A stretch of 64,000 bases of DNA from Membranipora membranacea. Lineage: Eukaryota > Bryozoa > Gymnolaemata > Cheilostomatida > Membraniporidae. The translations under genes were made by a program, and so were the position numbers. Below, piece by piece: positions 22,932 through 36,500 of this stretch. The notes below the pieces were generated by a model. It did not search any database. It saw only the letters and a program-made list of their open reading frames with translations, and was not told the DNA's origin. Where the stretch lies: assembly GCA_914767715.1 (NCBI GenBank), contig OU612069.1, positions 23,307,387 to 23,371,386 on the forward strand, in the 5' to 3' direction. Position 1 is the first letter of the stretch. Each line of letters opens with the position of its first letter.

Positions 22932-25071
22932 TAGAGTTATTATATACTCTAGAGTGGACAATGCAGTGCTAAAAACGTCCTACTTAATTATTGCGAAATC
23001 CATGACACACCGCAATCTGGTTGTGCATGGCTAGTGCCTGTATCATATAACTTATCATTGAAAATATATGTATTGGGCATGGAAATTTAGATTTTTAGAG
23101 CGCTTACAGCCATTTTATTGGAACAATTTTCATGTGACACCATGTGGATCACTTGCAGGTATTTTCTCTTTCAATTCCATGACGCAACGAAATCTGGTTG
23201 TGCGTGAATCATTGACTTTTTCAATGAAAATATTATAATTGGACATACAAATTTAGTCTATGGAGCACTTATAGCCATTTTTTCAGAGAATTTCACATGT
23301 AACACCAATTACATCACCTGCAGGTATTGTCTCTACCAGTCAGTATAAAAATTTTCTTATTCCCCCATTAAAATAAGCCAAATATCAACCGCAAACACAT
23401 GAGCTTAAATCGCAATTACAGGGCTAGCTGGTTCTGCCACTTGCCAGGCATTTAACTGTGTCCTGTCTCTCTATCTAAAATGTTGCACCACACTCAGTCG
23501 GTTTATTTATCTGTTCAGTTCCAGCTACTGACGATGATTTGTGATAACATGGGGTACAAGTAGCCTGTGAAAAAGCAGGTGTAGCTGAAACAGTTTGCCG
23601 CTTGCCTTTATCGTTTTTAGAGCATTTTTAGCAATATCTTTGTAAAACCTTTCATGTCACACTATTAGATGACTTGCAAGTGATTTCTTTAGCAGTCAGG
23701 GGACAAAATAATTTGTGTTAAAATCTCAACCGCAAACACATCATCACGATAAAATCACAATTGCCTGGCTAGCCGGTTTTTACCCCTACAACTTGACTGC
23801 CAGTATAACTGTTTGCTGTCTCTCTAACTAAAATGTTACACACTCAGCGAGTTCATTTTATTTCTCCAGTATTATGACTTCCAATTATACAAGGCATGCA
23901 AGTAACCCGTTGTTAAAAAATTAGAGCTTAAAGATCTCGGGTTTTGCTTAGGCTGTCATTTGAAGCTCTTAATTCCCTCTACGGGTGGCCACTCAGTTTT
24001 ATATTGCCAAAACTATTCAAGCCATCACAGCAGGTTAAATAAAAAAATGCATAAACTCTTCTGTTGAGTCACTGAATATCAAGAAAAGTTCGAGTGAACA
24101 ACTCAAGATTCATACTTGTCCGGATTTTCTTAAATTCCCTCACTCAGTCTGGAAAACTGTATGAAAATGGCAGTTGAGAAGAGTACAGAGGGCGTTATTT
24201 GAGACTTTAATGATTTAATTCATCCTTAGGTACATCTAATTGTATACAATGTGAACTGAAACCTTTTAACCTAGTTTATACATATCATTGGTCCAAATCT
24301 TTCTATTTGCACTCACCTCTGCGTTCTACCAACTTTCAGAATATTCTACCCACAGGACTGCTATTAACATGGATATGAGTGCTGAGAAAGCAAGTTTATT
24401 TTCACTCTCTCACCGATGTGAAATTTTAAAGTTTACAGATATTTCAGATTTCTCACCAGTCTCGAAATAAGAGATCATTTGGTTCGGGGGAAGGGGGGTA
24501 AGATGCAATTTTCTCTGATGGTTGTTTATTTGTAAATGTAAATGCCAAAGTCATATACAAAATTTTAAACATCACATCACATCCGATCACTTCTACACAG
24601 TCTTCTTGTACTTCATTGAATCAAAAATAAATGAAGCCCCTTGAGTGTCTAAAAAATAATATAAGTAAGAGGGACAGGACACAGCTGACATGGCTGGCAA
24701 GTGGCAGTGGAAACGATTAAGCTAGCCTGGTAATTTCTATTCCATCACAATAATGTGTTTGCGGTTGAGATTTTGGCTTATTTTAATGGGAAAACATAAC
24801 AATATTTTTCCAATGGCTGCGAGTGAAAATACCTGCAAGTGATCCATATAGTGCCACATGAATTTTTTTTTCAAAAAGATAGCTAAAAGCGCCCTTGAAA
24901 TCTAAATTTCCATGCCCAGTACATATATTCTCAATGATAAGTTAAATGATACAGGCACTAGCCATGCACAACCAGATTGCGTTGTGTCAAGGATTTGGCA
25001 ATAATTAAGTAGTACAAAAACTGATGCTAGTTTTGTACACATTGTCCACTCTAGAGTATATAATAACTCTA
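22932..25071. mobile_element. 2.1-kb foldback element with repeated arm modules
   Basis: The outer ends TAGAGTTATTATATACTCTA and complement open long inverted arms, left to about 23500 and right from about 24640. They share TTTAGAGCGC-type, CCGCAAACACAT, GGCTAGC and AGGACACAG blocks. The left arm is modular: the segment with an ATTTTCATGTGACACC-like core, then CCGCAAACACAT, then TGGCTAGC is repeated at about 23000-23160, 23200-23480 and 23600-23830. No coding region; resembles Drosophila-FB-type foldback organisation. Confidence 0.75.
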
Positions 25072-27534
25072 TGTGCACAGCAGATCGACCAACAGCCCTG
25101 ATGAACAAATTACATTTACAATTTACTGTATCTATCTGATCTTGACCTCACAAATAGTTGAGTGTCGCCAAGCTGTAGTTTAGAAAAGAATGGTAAAAAT
25201 CCTTGATAGGCTAAAAACAGGTGAAATACCTGTGAGCTACTTCTCCTGCTGGAATTCTAAAATCAAGAAAACAGTAATCAATTTGTCACAACTGAATCAC
25301 AATTAATTTTCTTCGGGTTTGAGCTGAAATATATTTTTCCTGTGCCAAAAGTGGAGGGCGTTCCATTTTCAATCACAGCGCATCAATCACATAATTTTCT
25401 TTAACAATGATGTATATACTGTCACATATACAAATGACTGGGTTGGGCGTCCTACCTTGCCCTAAATCCCCACTAATCTACCAAAGATTCTTTAATTTTG
25501 ATTTTTGTTCAACTTCATCAAGATACTACAAAAGATACATTGAATATGGTCTTAAATGAATTTCCAGGTGATTCGTTGATATTTACAGTGCAAAGTGTAC
25601 ACTCATTCGGGAACAAAATTTATGATGACATTATTATTAATCACTGTTGTCTCAGTTTCTCAGTTGAAACAAAACAATGTTTTGTCATGAGTTTTTATTG
25701 TACAAATTCCTAAATGCCCTAAACTGCTCTGTCCCACCCTCCCAAATTACCCAACACTCCCGAACGGTAAAATGAATATGACAACAACATTGTCAGTATC
25801 AATGAACACATCATCTTATATTTTTTATTTGCATAATATCAAGAGGAATGAAATGGGCCAGTTGTTATGCAGCTTTGGGATCAGACCAGGCCGGTGTTGC
25901 CATATTAGGATACCGCCCTGCCTGAAGATGTAAAGATATTTATAGGGCCCAGTGGTATTTCTCTTTACCCACCAGTAGGAATAATTCTGACCACAAGGCA
26001 TATGAGTTAGTGCTGCTTAGGGAATCGTAAGCAGGTACCGACTTTGGTTTTCACTCAACATCACTCTGTCAATGAAAAGCTAGCATTCAACCATCACTTC
26101 AGAAAAGTCAATGAATAACACTTGTTATATCTGAAACTAGGGGTTTTAGAATAACCGATACAACTTAACTCAATACAATCGATAGAACAGGCTCACCTCA
26201 AATCACTGTTACAAATGTCTGACTTGCTCAAGCAAGATCTTCTCAGTACAGAGCTATCAGTGGATTATCCTCTCTACTAGCTGCCAGCGTTCTGGGTGAC
26301 TCTACAAGTAATATAATCCTCATATGAGTAATCTAGCTGTCCTCATGAGTATAACTGTTGTACAGTAAGCAGTTATAAGTAGAGTCCCTTTCCCATTCTT
26401 GCCTTCTTCCTTTTTTTTCTTTTGCTTTTTCTGTCGGTTTTTATTTTCTGTTTTTGTTGTAGCATCATACAAGTTTTTGGTTGATTTGTTTGGATCCATA
26501 ATATGTAATGATGTATATATATATGTAGTTGGTACAAAGGTATAATATGATTCCTCAGTACGAAATATGATAGTAGTCTGCACTATCTGGTTGCCGTTAT
26601 ATGACTGACTGGTTTCTGGCTGAGTCATATTATTTATACCTTTGTATTCCAACTACATGTAAAAGTGAGAGTTGCCTTCATTTATGTGTGGTGGGGCAAC
26701 TCAAAAGTAAAATATGATGGCTATTAGAATTTGACTAATATTCAATATAGCACACTGCATATTTGACAGAAATGTGGCTTTCCCAGCCGATCTCGATCAT
26801 CTCCCCATGGCATAACTGCTGAGGTTACTTTATCCATGGCTTGTTAACTCAAGTCAATGAATCCTGATTCAATGATTACAAATACATTGTAACCAGACAA
26901 CATCCAGAGCAGTAGAAAAGTCTAGGTGAAATCAATATCATTGAGGGTAGAGAGCTTTGGTATTACATTTTGAAACAAAATCGAATAGAGACTTGTCCCA
27001 ATTGGCGGTTATTGAAGTGATCGACATGCACGGTATGAGTAGAATAAGATTTTGGTATTGGTGCAGCCCTAAAATCAGGAAAAATGGAAATTTAGTCTTA
27101 AGAGATGTTTTCCATAGTTTGTCCATAACTCAAAAATGTCCCCTTCAAGAGTAAGTAGCCAAAAAGATTTGGTCAAAAGTTGGTGTGCTTAGCTGAAGAA
27201 GGAGTGGCAATATTGGAAAGAAAAAAATCATATACGTTAACCATTGGCAATGATAGCGTTTTAATTCACTGTGTATCAAATAATAATGACAATGTACAAA
27301 CTTGGCTATCTTGGCCTGTGTTGTGAGTAGACTCACAAACTAGGAAAAGCCAACTAGTAAATTAACCACACTTAAATTCAGAAAAAAAGGAATCAACATA
27401 ACTGCAATTGACAATGGAAATACCCTTCATTCCTAAAACATATTTAGCGAAGCCAGAAAAGGTTGTGTGGACTTGTGAGCATGACCAAATTTTAATATCA
27501 CAGCTTCTTGCAAAGACTTCTTCTTGTTTTGGGT
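25072..27534. other. Region upstream of the propeller/EGF gene
   Basis: No supported exon. Presumed to include the promoter and 5' UTR of the gene starting at 27535, but no promoter element can be named with confidence. Confidence 0.3.
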
Positions 27535-27593
27535 ATGACAGGCCATGTTCACCTGGCTATCCTCATCCTGACAGCCTGTGTCAATGGCTGTTG
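27535..27593 (+). CDS. Propeller gene exon 1 (signal peptide)
   Basis: The ATG at 27535 opens 19 codons with a hydrophobic core (LAILILTACV). The donor is GTAAGT, leaving two bases that combine with the first base of exon 2 (TG+G, Trp). A longer ORF in another frame covers this site but has no such features. Confidence 0.72.
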
Positions 27594-30500
27594 GTAAGTA
27601 AACATTCAACAAAGCAGAAGTTTAAACTCTCAAAGTTTGCACTTTCTATCAGTTCATCTGATATAGATGTACCGATTTATTTGAGAGATGAAAAAGTGCA
27701 CGCAGCCATGAAGGTTATGACATGCATCATTCTTCTGCTCTCATTGAGGCATTGATGAAACTAGACCAACAAAAGTGAAAGGTACTTTTCCAGTACATTC
27801 AGCCTCATTAGAACCGAAATGACCGGTCAAAAATTAATACCACAAAGATGTGGCATCGGTTATGGCTTAAGTTATGGCTACACACGCTGTATTGTCAATA
27901 GGATTGGGGTAGTTTGAGAATGGCTATCGCTTGGTCAGGCAGGCCCATTCATAGCTGTTCCCTTCAAAATCAACACAATTTGGGTCTGGTAACCTTCCTA
28001 ATGTTAAACTTGAATGAATTAATCCAGTCACTATTATTTTAGTTATTCAATAAAGCCACTCCTCTTTCACAAGTATCAAAAGGAAGGTCAAGTTTTGCAG
28101 TCCATACTACAGGCATCTGTCAGGTCTAACCTACTTGTCACTAACCACTCCTTTTTAAGCTTCATGGGAACCTCAACAGTTACATTTACCTATACTTCTA
28201 TGCAGATATTCAATATATTTACCTGGCTATCCCTTCTAGTTCATAAAATTACAACTAATTAAGTTGTAAAATCAGATAAAATGACGTAATTCAAGATATG
28301 AAAATTCAAGTCATAGCTTAGAAATATGACAAACAAGGGCACCCGCATTACAAAGACACAGAGATGTACTCCGCGTCAGGAGTTCATCCCCGCAGACTTC
28401 TGTTTTGCTCGGTCTGCCGACTTGCCATGCATCCACTAACTGTACTCAAAGTGTCCTAAATCCACAGCAGTAAAGGACTCTGTGCCTATACAGCGATGGT
28501 CTGAGTTCTGAAGGCCCTGCTGTCTGTGTCTTACTGCTGGTCTGTATCATTGCTGATTGTGCTGTTTGGCACCTCAAAATGCTGTATGAACCCAGCAATC
28601 GTTGGATTATCTTTAATATGTCTTAACTTTAATCATAGCCCTTACGAAACTGAAAGTTTTCAGCCATGTTAGACATTGTACGAGCCTCATCAAATTCTTA
28701 ACTTGGATGATTGCAAGCTATAAATTGAAATGAAATCAGTGTTAGCTACATTTATAATCAAACTAGATTTTAACATCGTTATCCTGGAATATTTGGAAGT
28801 TCCGAAAACATATTAAACTTAACCCCCACAATGTTTTTGGTACTCTGACCAGCCTTCTATTCAATTTCTATTTATTTAGGTGTGTGAATTGGGACAAACT
28901 GAAGTTTAAGGCCCTGAATGCAGTCGGATGGGAATCGTCAACTGTCACAGGCGTTCCTAGTCTTGAGTTCGTGGACAACTTTATGATAGTAAGTGATGTT
29001 ATTGCTTATCAAGGTGTTGCCAATCTATGAAAAGACTTTAATATGTATCCATACCATCAATGAGACTGTGATAGATGAGAGATGATAATACATTCGCTCC
29101 AACTGATTTGAATTTTGTAGCCTTGCCGACATGACCCAAAACAAATCATGGTGGGAAACGGTAACGGGTTTTCTCCTAACAGTGGAGAGGGATGCATACA
29201 GATATACTACATGCGAAATATGTCAAAACCAGTGAAGAGTAAGCAAATTATTTGACAATCAACTTTTCACTAGTGCTTTTGAAAGAAACTACCTACATAA
29301 TAGACTTGCTTGAATGAGTCAGAAACTGCTAAGTGCAAGTTTTTCTACCTGTTAGCGCTGACTTGTAATTGTTGTTCTAGTTTCCTGCATTTTTGAACCT
29401 TATACTAGTAATGTGAAATAAGTCAAAATAAGCAGACAATAGCTGCAATCAAAACAATAAAATCATCTTTATTTTAGAGATTGCTGGTAAGTGCTCCCGT
29501 CAGATTTCAGGCAGCTTAAATTTCAACAATGGGATAGGATTAGCAGCTCGAATAAAGTGGCCTGACCATGGATATATCACTGAAGATGGGCAATGGCTTT
29601 TGTTCGTGGATAATAAGTCGTGTGCCCGAAAGATGAAAATGACAACCAAACAAGTTACAACTGTCATAGGTAATAGAAAAAGATATGTCATAATTTGATA
29701 TGCGATACTTCAGTATCAAAATAATGTTTGTTTCATATTATAGATATTACTTGAACTTCTATTTTGTAGCATTCGATGAATAAGCTTGACACCATGAACA
29801 TACAAATAATATTTAGTTTATAGTCTCCATGCCCTGTGATGCCATGTGGGAAACCTGATGTTATCGGCTTCACTTATCTAACACAGGAACGCGGAATTGA
29901 AAGACCCACGCCCTATCCAATGGACCACAGCCGCTCCCTATCTTATAAATTAATATATCAGCATAATGTTTATTCAAAACGCTGACAGGTCAAGCTTTCT
30001 GATTAGTTCATGACTTCTATGTGACAGTGGTGTGTTACATTTAAGTTTTTTTTGACAATTATCCACAAGCTAGGCCTATTACGGTAGTGCTTCAATATTA
30101 TATTTCACTGATGTACAATGTTAATAGGTCAATGTAGCAGTGGAACACTTGATTTGGGTCAGCATGGTCAAGCTCGGTTTGTGATTGGCATGGTATATCT
30201 GGATGAGAAAAATTTCTGGGTTTTCTTTGTTAAGTCGGTGAGTGTTCATGGTGCTAAAACAATGACAATATTGTCCCAAACTTTATAAAAAGAGGGTGCG
30301 GTGGTCTGAATTGAAGTAATTCAGAAATAACTTGTTTCTGAATTGGATCTTTAATTGGAAAATTTTTTACCGACAGGTACGATTTTATCAAACTTTTGAC
30401 TCCCTTGAAACTGATTGCATGATCTGTAATAATCACCAAAAACTCCTATACATTAAATAAATAAGTAATAGTTGTTGTCTTTTTGAACTCAGAGGGATGA

Positions 30501-33500
30501 TACCTGACAGTTACTTTTAAGCGTTACAAACCCTCAAAACTATAGTTGCATTCTTGTAAAATTCTTGTTGTATTCATGTACTCAAAGAGATGATAACTCC
30601 TTTGACTGTCAATTAATTTTTACCACTACATACTCTTATAATTATGATAACGAGATAGGGAACATTTCACTCCAAGAGAATTAGCATTGTCAAGTGGTAC
30701 AGATAAATCTAATTAGGAGCGAACTCTCTTTCGACAAACAATCTTTAGTGTGCAATAAGCCTCTGACACAGGGTCTTAGTCCTTAGCACTTTCATGAACA
30801 CGACCTGTCGATCACAGTCAAACTCGTTCACCAATTGCAGATGAGACCAGTGTAGCGATAAGTACATTGAGTTGAGCTGGATGGAGTTTACGGATGACTA
30901 GTGATATTTTTATTGTTATGCCATTGCCATCGTAAGACTGTTATTAAGAGGAACAAATTGTAAACAGTGTGCTTTGAGAAAACCTTGTGATGTAGGAAAA
31001 AAAACAAAGCACAAAAAATAAAGATATGTAGATCTGTGTGTCTTGATATAGCATAATAATGGTTGGTTTGATCATGAACAAATGCCAACTTGCCTTAAAA
31101 TAGCAAATATGATAAACAGCGCTCTGGGAAGGTAACATGAGGATTTAATAAGAAAAATGATATACCGCTTTTCCTCCATTGGTGCACATATCACTAGTAT
31201 TATATATAGGTTATAAGTTATAGCATTTTTGAGTACATTGACATGATATTAATTTAACCTCTCCGTTGGGTTTGAAAAAAGCAACTGATTTGCCCTGAAA
31301 ACTAGTGTGTTGGCAAAAGTGGTATTCTATTATTATTTTAAATAGGTTCCTAATATGGATGCATTGCCTATTTGAGCATAAAATGATTGGGAGTATAAAT
31401 GCGCTAGAGTTGCCTCGCCACGACGCCACAGCAGACGCAACACCCCTTCCAAAAAGCAGAATGGTTTTTCCCGACTGACTGAATATGAGGCAACAAGCGG
31501 GATAGGTAATCACTGGAAAAACTGGGTAGGAGGACAAGCTTGTGGATTGGGCGATCCATATACTGCCCATTTCCAACATGTAGAGAAACTTTGCGAACTA
31601 GTCCATCTTTACTAGGGTGAACAAAAGAAACAATACCGAGTATCCAATCACTTCTAGCAGATTCCTCTTTGATCATAGCAATGTCTCCTAGTTTGATATT
31701 TCGCTCAGACTTTGTCCACTTGGACCCGGATTGCAGTGATTGTAGATCCAGCATTTCCAGCGACTCCAGAACTGATCAGCCAGATACTAGACACATCGCC
31801 ATCTTTTACGACAATACAGATCAGGGTCTTCAAATTTCCCAGGTGGAGGTAGAGTAGATGATCTTTTCATTGTGAGAAGAAGATTTGGTGTTAGTGGAAG
31901 AGGTTTGACACTTGTTGACTGTCGGAGAGCTGTGGGTGTCAGTGGTCTGCTATCGATGATGTACATACATATCACATCAGTGTTCTAAGCTCCTGAGTAG
32001 ATAGTCTGGTAGTGTGTTGTTCTATCAGAATACTGTTCATCACATTGCGTACAGTCCTAAAGAGCCTTTCCCAGACTCCGCCAGAGTGGCTAGCTGAAGG
32101 AAGATTGAACACAAAGCAGCACTGTTTGGACTCTAGGTACTTCTGCATCCTATCACTACTGAGTTCATCGAGGCATTTCTTGAAGTCATTACTTGCACCA
32201 ATAAAGTTAGTGCCTTGGTCACAGTAAAGTGTTTCTTTATGAATGAGTCCATACCCATGTTATCCAATAACTCGATGTGCACAGCACGACTGGAGAAACA
32301 AGAGAATATGAGGCCATAATTCTTTACATCCTTGCGACCCTGTCAGACTGTGATTGGACCAAATACATCGATGCCAGTATGAGTGAATGGTGCAGTGGGA
32401 GTTGCACGAGTTTCAGGAAGATCAGCCATCTTCCGTTTGAGTGGCGCACCACGCAGCTTACGACATTTTACACAGTGATATATAACAGATGAGACCGCTC
32501 GCATTCCATTACTGAGGAGATGAATTCCACGAACTCTGACTGCATTTAGTGTAGTCATTCTACCCTGATGGGCAACCACAGTGTTATGAATATGTTGAAG
32601 ATAGAGGGTGGTGATATGAGATTTACTAGGCATTATAGCAGGATAGTGGCTTGATAGTCTGATAGGGAGTTTGAGAGCCTACCACCGACACGAAGAATGC
32701 CTTCTTTGTCAATGAAAGGATCTAGCTTGTACAGAATTGAGCTATCTGGTACTTTTCCTTTCTCAACTTGCTGTATCTCTTCTGCAAAATTCACTTGTTG
32801 TAGCAGTTTAACTAATGTGAGAAAGACCTTGTCTGAATGTGGGGTTGAGTGTCGGAACTTCTTGTTGAGTTTTAGAAGGCACTTCATTCCAGGTGCTATA
32901 TTTCTCAAATGTTTGTAGGAGGACTGCTTTCTGGTCGATCTCTGTCTGGATTCTGTGAGAGAACACCATTTTGATCTCATTATCATCTGGATTGAGCTTG
33001 TAGCTGTTCGACTGGACACTTTGACAGGAAAATGACGAGTCAAGAAGAAATTCTGGTCCTTTCAGCCAGGAGTTAGGGATATAATTAATGTAGGCTCCCC
33101 TTGAAGCAACATCGACAGGGTTGATTTCTGTTGAAACATAGTGCCATTGGCTAGTGGTCGTGCTGTCACAATTTCTCTGGACCCGATTGCTGACATGCTG
33201 GAAAGACAGCTAAACCTACTACAAGGGGTCCCAGCAATGGGCCATGTAAGGCCAATAACCCTAACACGTACGCTGTGTTTCATAGGGTGGCAATGGTGGA
33301 TTGGAATGTGCTGTGGGATGAGAGAACACAACTCCAAGTAGTGAATAGCGGGCTATCTAATTAGCGCCATAGACCCATTCTTTTTTGGGGATGGTGAGAT
33401 GGCGCAATCGGTGAGCGCGCTTGCTTTTCACTGCCAGGCGATTAGTGCCGCAGGAGTTGTGGGTTCGAGTCCCACTGGGGGAGCTTTCATTATTGATTGT

Positions 33501-36500
33501 TACAGCCCTCAGCACCTTCGGGTGTATACCTCTCCAAAGATATGGAACTCAGTTCATTAAAAGTATTGGCTGAATTTGGTGATTATCTCCTCCTGACCAA
33601 ACTTTGAACTTCACTCTAGGGAAGTGTATTTATCATAGGTGAATTAGACCCACATGTAATTATGCATTATACCAATATAAACCCAATGAGCAACAATAAT
33701 ATTTAAAAAAATATTATTTCTCAAAGAAATCTACAAAAAACAGCCTTTACTAACAAGGTAATGTATCGCAAACCTACTTCCAATAGTCTGATTTCTTCCA
33801 AATTTGTTTTGGTTGTTTGGAATAGGGCTGTCCAAAAATGACCATTTTTGCATCATTGTAATTTGCATACAAGCAAAATGTAACATGTATATCTATTTTT
33901 TAAAAGTATGCCTGATGTATACTAACGATTGCGCAATACGCCAGAGACCTTAGCCTTTGATATACTCTCTTTGTCTTAACAAAGCCCCATCTATAACGAG
34001 CTTTCAATTCAATCAATGTATGAGGCACAATAATCCTTTGTCCCAAATGCCACAAGTACAATTATAATCCACTACAGTTTGCCTAATACTCTTAACAATC
34101 TTTGCTGTTAATACCAAAGATTATAAATTGTTAATACTACATCTTACAAAATATTCTGATTATAAAATAAATTATTGATGGTGCTGATTCGAATCGAGTA
34201 ATTTAGCAGAAAATCTCATCATTCAACATCAAATGTGGAAATGAGTCATTGGTCTTGTTTGGTTTCCCATCTTATTTCAATGTTTAATCTCAACAAGATT
34301 TTTTATTCATGTGTAGTCAAGTTGTAATTTCTATGTATATATAGGTTAGCTCACCTTTGTCAAAAAACAGACTGTCGGGGAAAATGCATGAGTTTTATAC
34401 TATTCAATTGACTTGCCCCACGACCAGTAGAGCCTCCCTGAGCCAAGCATAGCAAGCCAGTGATACCATGACGTGAATGGTAATTAATATTATTATAATC
34501 TCATATGACACATGCCTCCACAATATACTAACTCTGTCAGTCCGAAAATATTTTCCTTGTACTTTTGTGATGGCATAATTAGTCAAACGGCAATGCATCT
34601 TTAAATTTAGAAATTGTGGCTAAAATAGATTATATTTTAGTTGCTTCGATTATTTATTAATGCAGAAAGTGTGAAGAATGAAATTGATTTAAGAGTTGGT
34701 GGTATACGCTAAGAGTGTCAGTCGCTAAGCATGCATGTATTGGAGGTCATGGGTTTGGTTAGTCCCCAGGGCTTGACAATAGGCAGGCATGGGTAACTCT
34801 TGGATTACAGATTTCTGCAAGAAACTGATCTATGAATACTGAATTGCAATATATCTATTATGATAAAGGGAAGGTTACCAAAATATGTGCATGTCTTAGT
34901 ACTGAGCATAGGGATTCACAAGTTAAAATTGAGATAGGAGCTGGACAATGTTTAACACAGCATAATTTATTTTTCTAGCAATTGCAATTGTAAGCAGAGG
35001 CTGTACACACAGCATTCTTCTCATATTCTCAGGGTTATCATGTGCTGCTTTTCATAATGATGTGTAATTGTGTGGCCAATTAAAATTGTTTTAAAAACAG
35101 GCGCTTGAGCTATTGTTTGGTGACAAGATTAAGTTGACATAATCTCATAATTGTGTTGGTTTGCGTTGTCGCAATGTCTCTCTGTTTAGTCCTACAATCA
35201 AATGATTTGCTATGTAGTGCTCTCATATTTACAGGTAGGCATACCAGGAGTCGTTGCTGGCATTAGGCTTACATAACAATGGCTAATAATTTAGGCTAGC
35301 ACAATATAATTTTGAATATAATCATGGGCTAAGACCCCTGTAACTAGTGCTGTCACGATACGCATCATATCGGGAATACCTAATCGATCACACCTCATTA
35401 TCGCGATTTAATAAGGTGACAGCTGAAGTCGATTGCACAGCAGTAAATTCATTGTCACGGTTACTATGGTCGAAAATCGAAATTGGGACAAGGGTTGGTT
35501 GAAAGGGAAGGTGTAAATTCGAAAAATCGAAATCGATGCCACAATCAGAATCGAGGCAGTCCTAGCCAAATACAAAATCGTGACAGCGCTACCTGTAAGT
35601 CCTTGCTCTCTGTATGGCATCACAGCCCTCAACACAGTGAACAATAATATCCTCATGACAGGTAGGTACCATAGTAAATACCTTTCATACTGTGATTTAT
35701 CTGGATACCCAACTAACCATATTGACTTCAAGCTGTTGATGGCATATGGCCAAGGAGCTATTGGTGACTGCATTTGGGGATATTCTAGCTCAAATTAAGC
35801 TGCAAAATGAAATCCCTCTCATGCCTTCTCTGGTGTTTACCTGATCATAATCGTATATTTTATATCTGATATAATATGCCTCTATAATATCAATACTACT
35901 ACTATTAGGGCTTCTTTGAGGGAAGGATTTGGGATTTGAATGTGACACTTATTTTTGCTCAAATCCGAAGCACTGCCCAATCAACTCTTAAACATTTTGC
36001 TTGTGAGACAGTAATTTATTTTTGAAACAACCCTGATAAACTTCACTAATATTTAATTGACATTGTTTCCTCGATTAATCCTTGTTTGAAATGTAGTAGT
36101 GTCAGGCCTTCTTGTGTATTTCGTAGGATTAAAATATTTTATAATTGTTTGATGGGTATCCCTGGCCCTAACTTTGTTCATATCACTGGTTAAGGTGGGT
36201 TGATTCAAGTACCAGTAGATGAATTATGCGACCTCATTTAATCCAACCGCTCAAAAACTATTACCAAGTCCAGCAAAAATTAAAAGCGGTAATATTGAAT
36301 TTGGATTGGAAATTGTGAATCAAATATCTATCGCTATCTATTCTATTATTATCTTGCAAGGGTTAATGGAGAGTTTTTAACGACATTAACACAATTGATT
36401 GTTCTGCTTGGTGCTTTGAGTTTGAAATAATACCTGTATACAGGAAGAACATGTATGCTGATAAAATATTTAATGTTTGGAGACATTCAATTTTTGATCC

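Noticed and set aside
27408-27755. 115-codon ORF overlapping the start of the propeller gene
   Set aside because: The overlapping frame from ATG 27535 has a signal peptide and a donor that fits exon 2; the longer ORF has no domain and runs through the intron.
34690-34775. Possible third tRNA-like SINE head
   Set aside because: The B box is too poor (GGGTTTGGTTAGTCC) to support a call.
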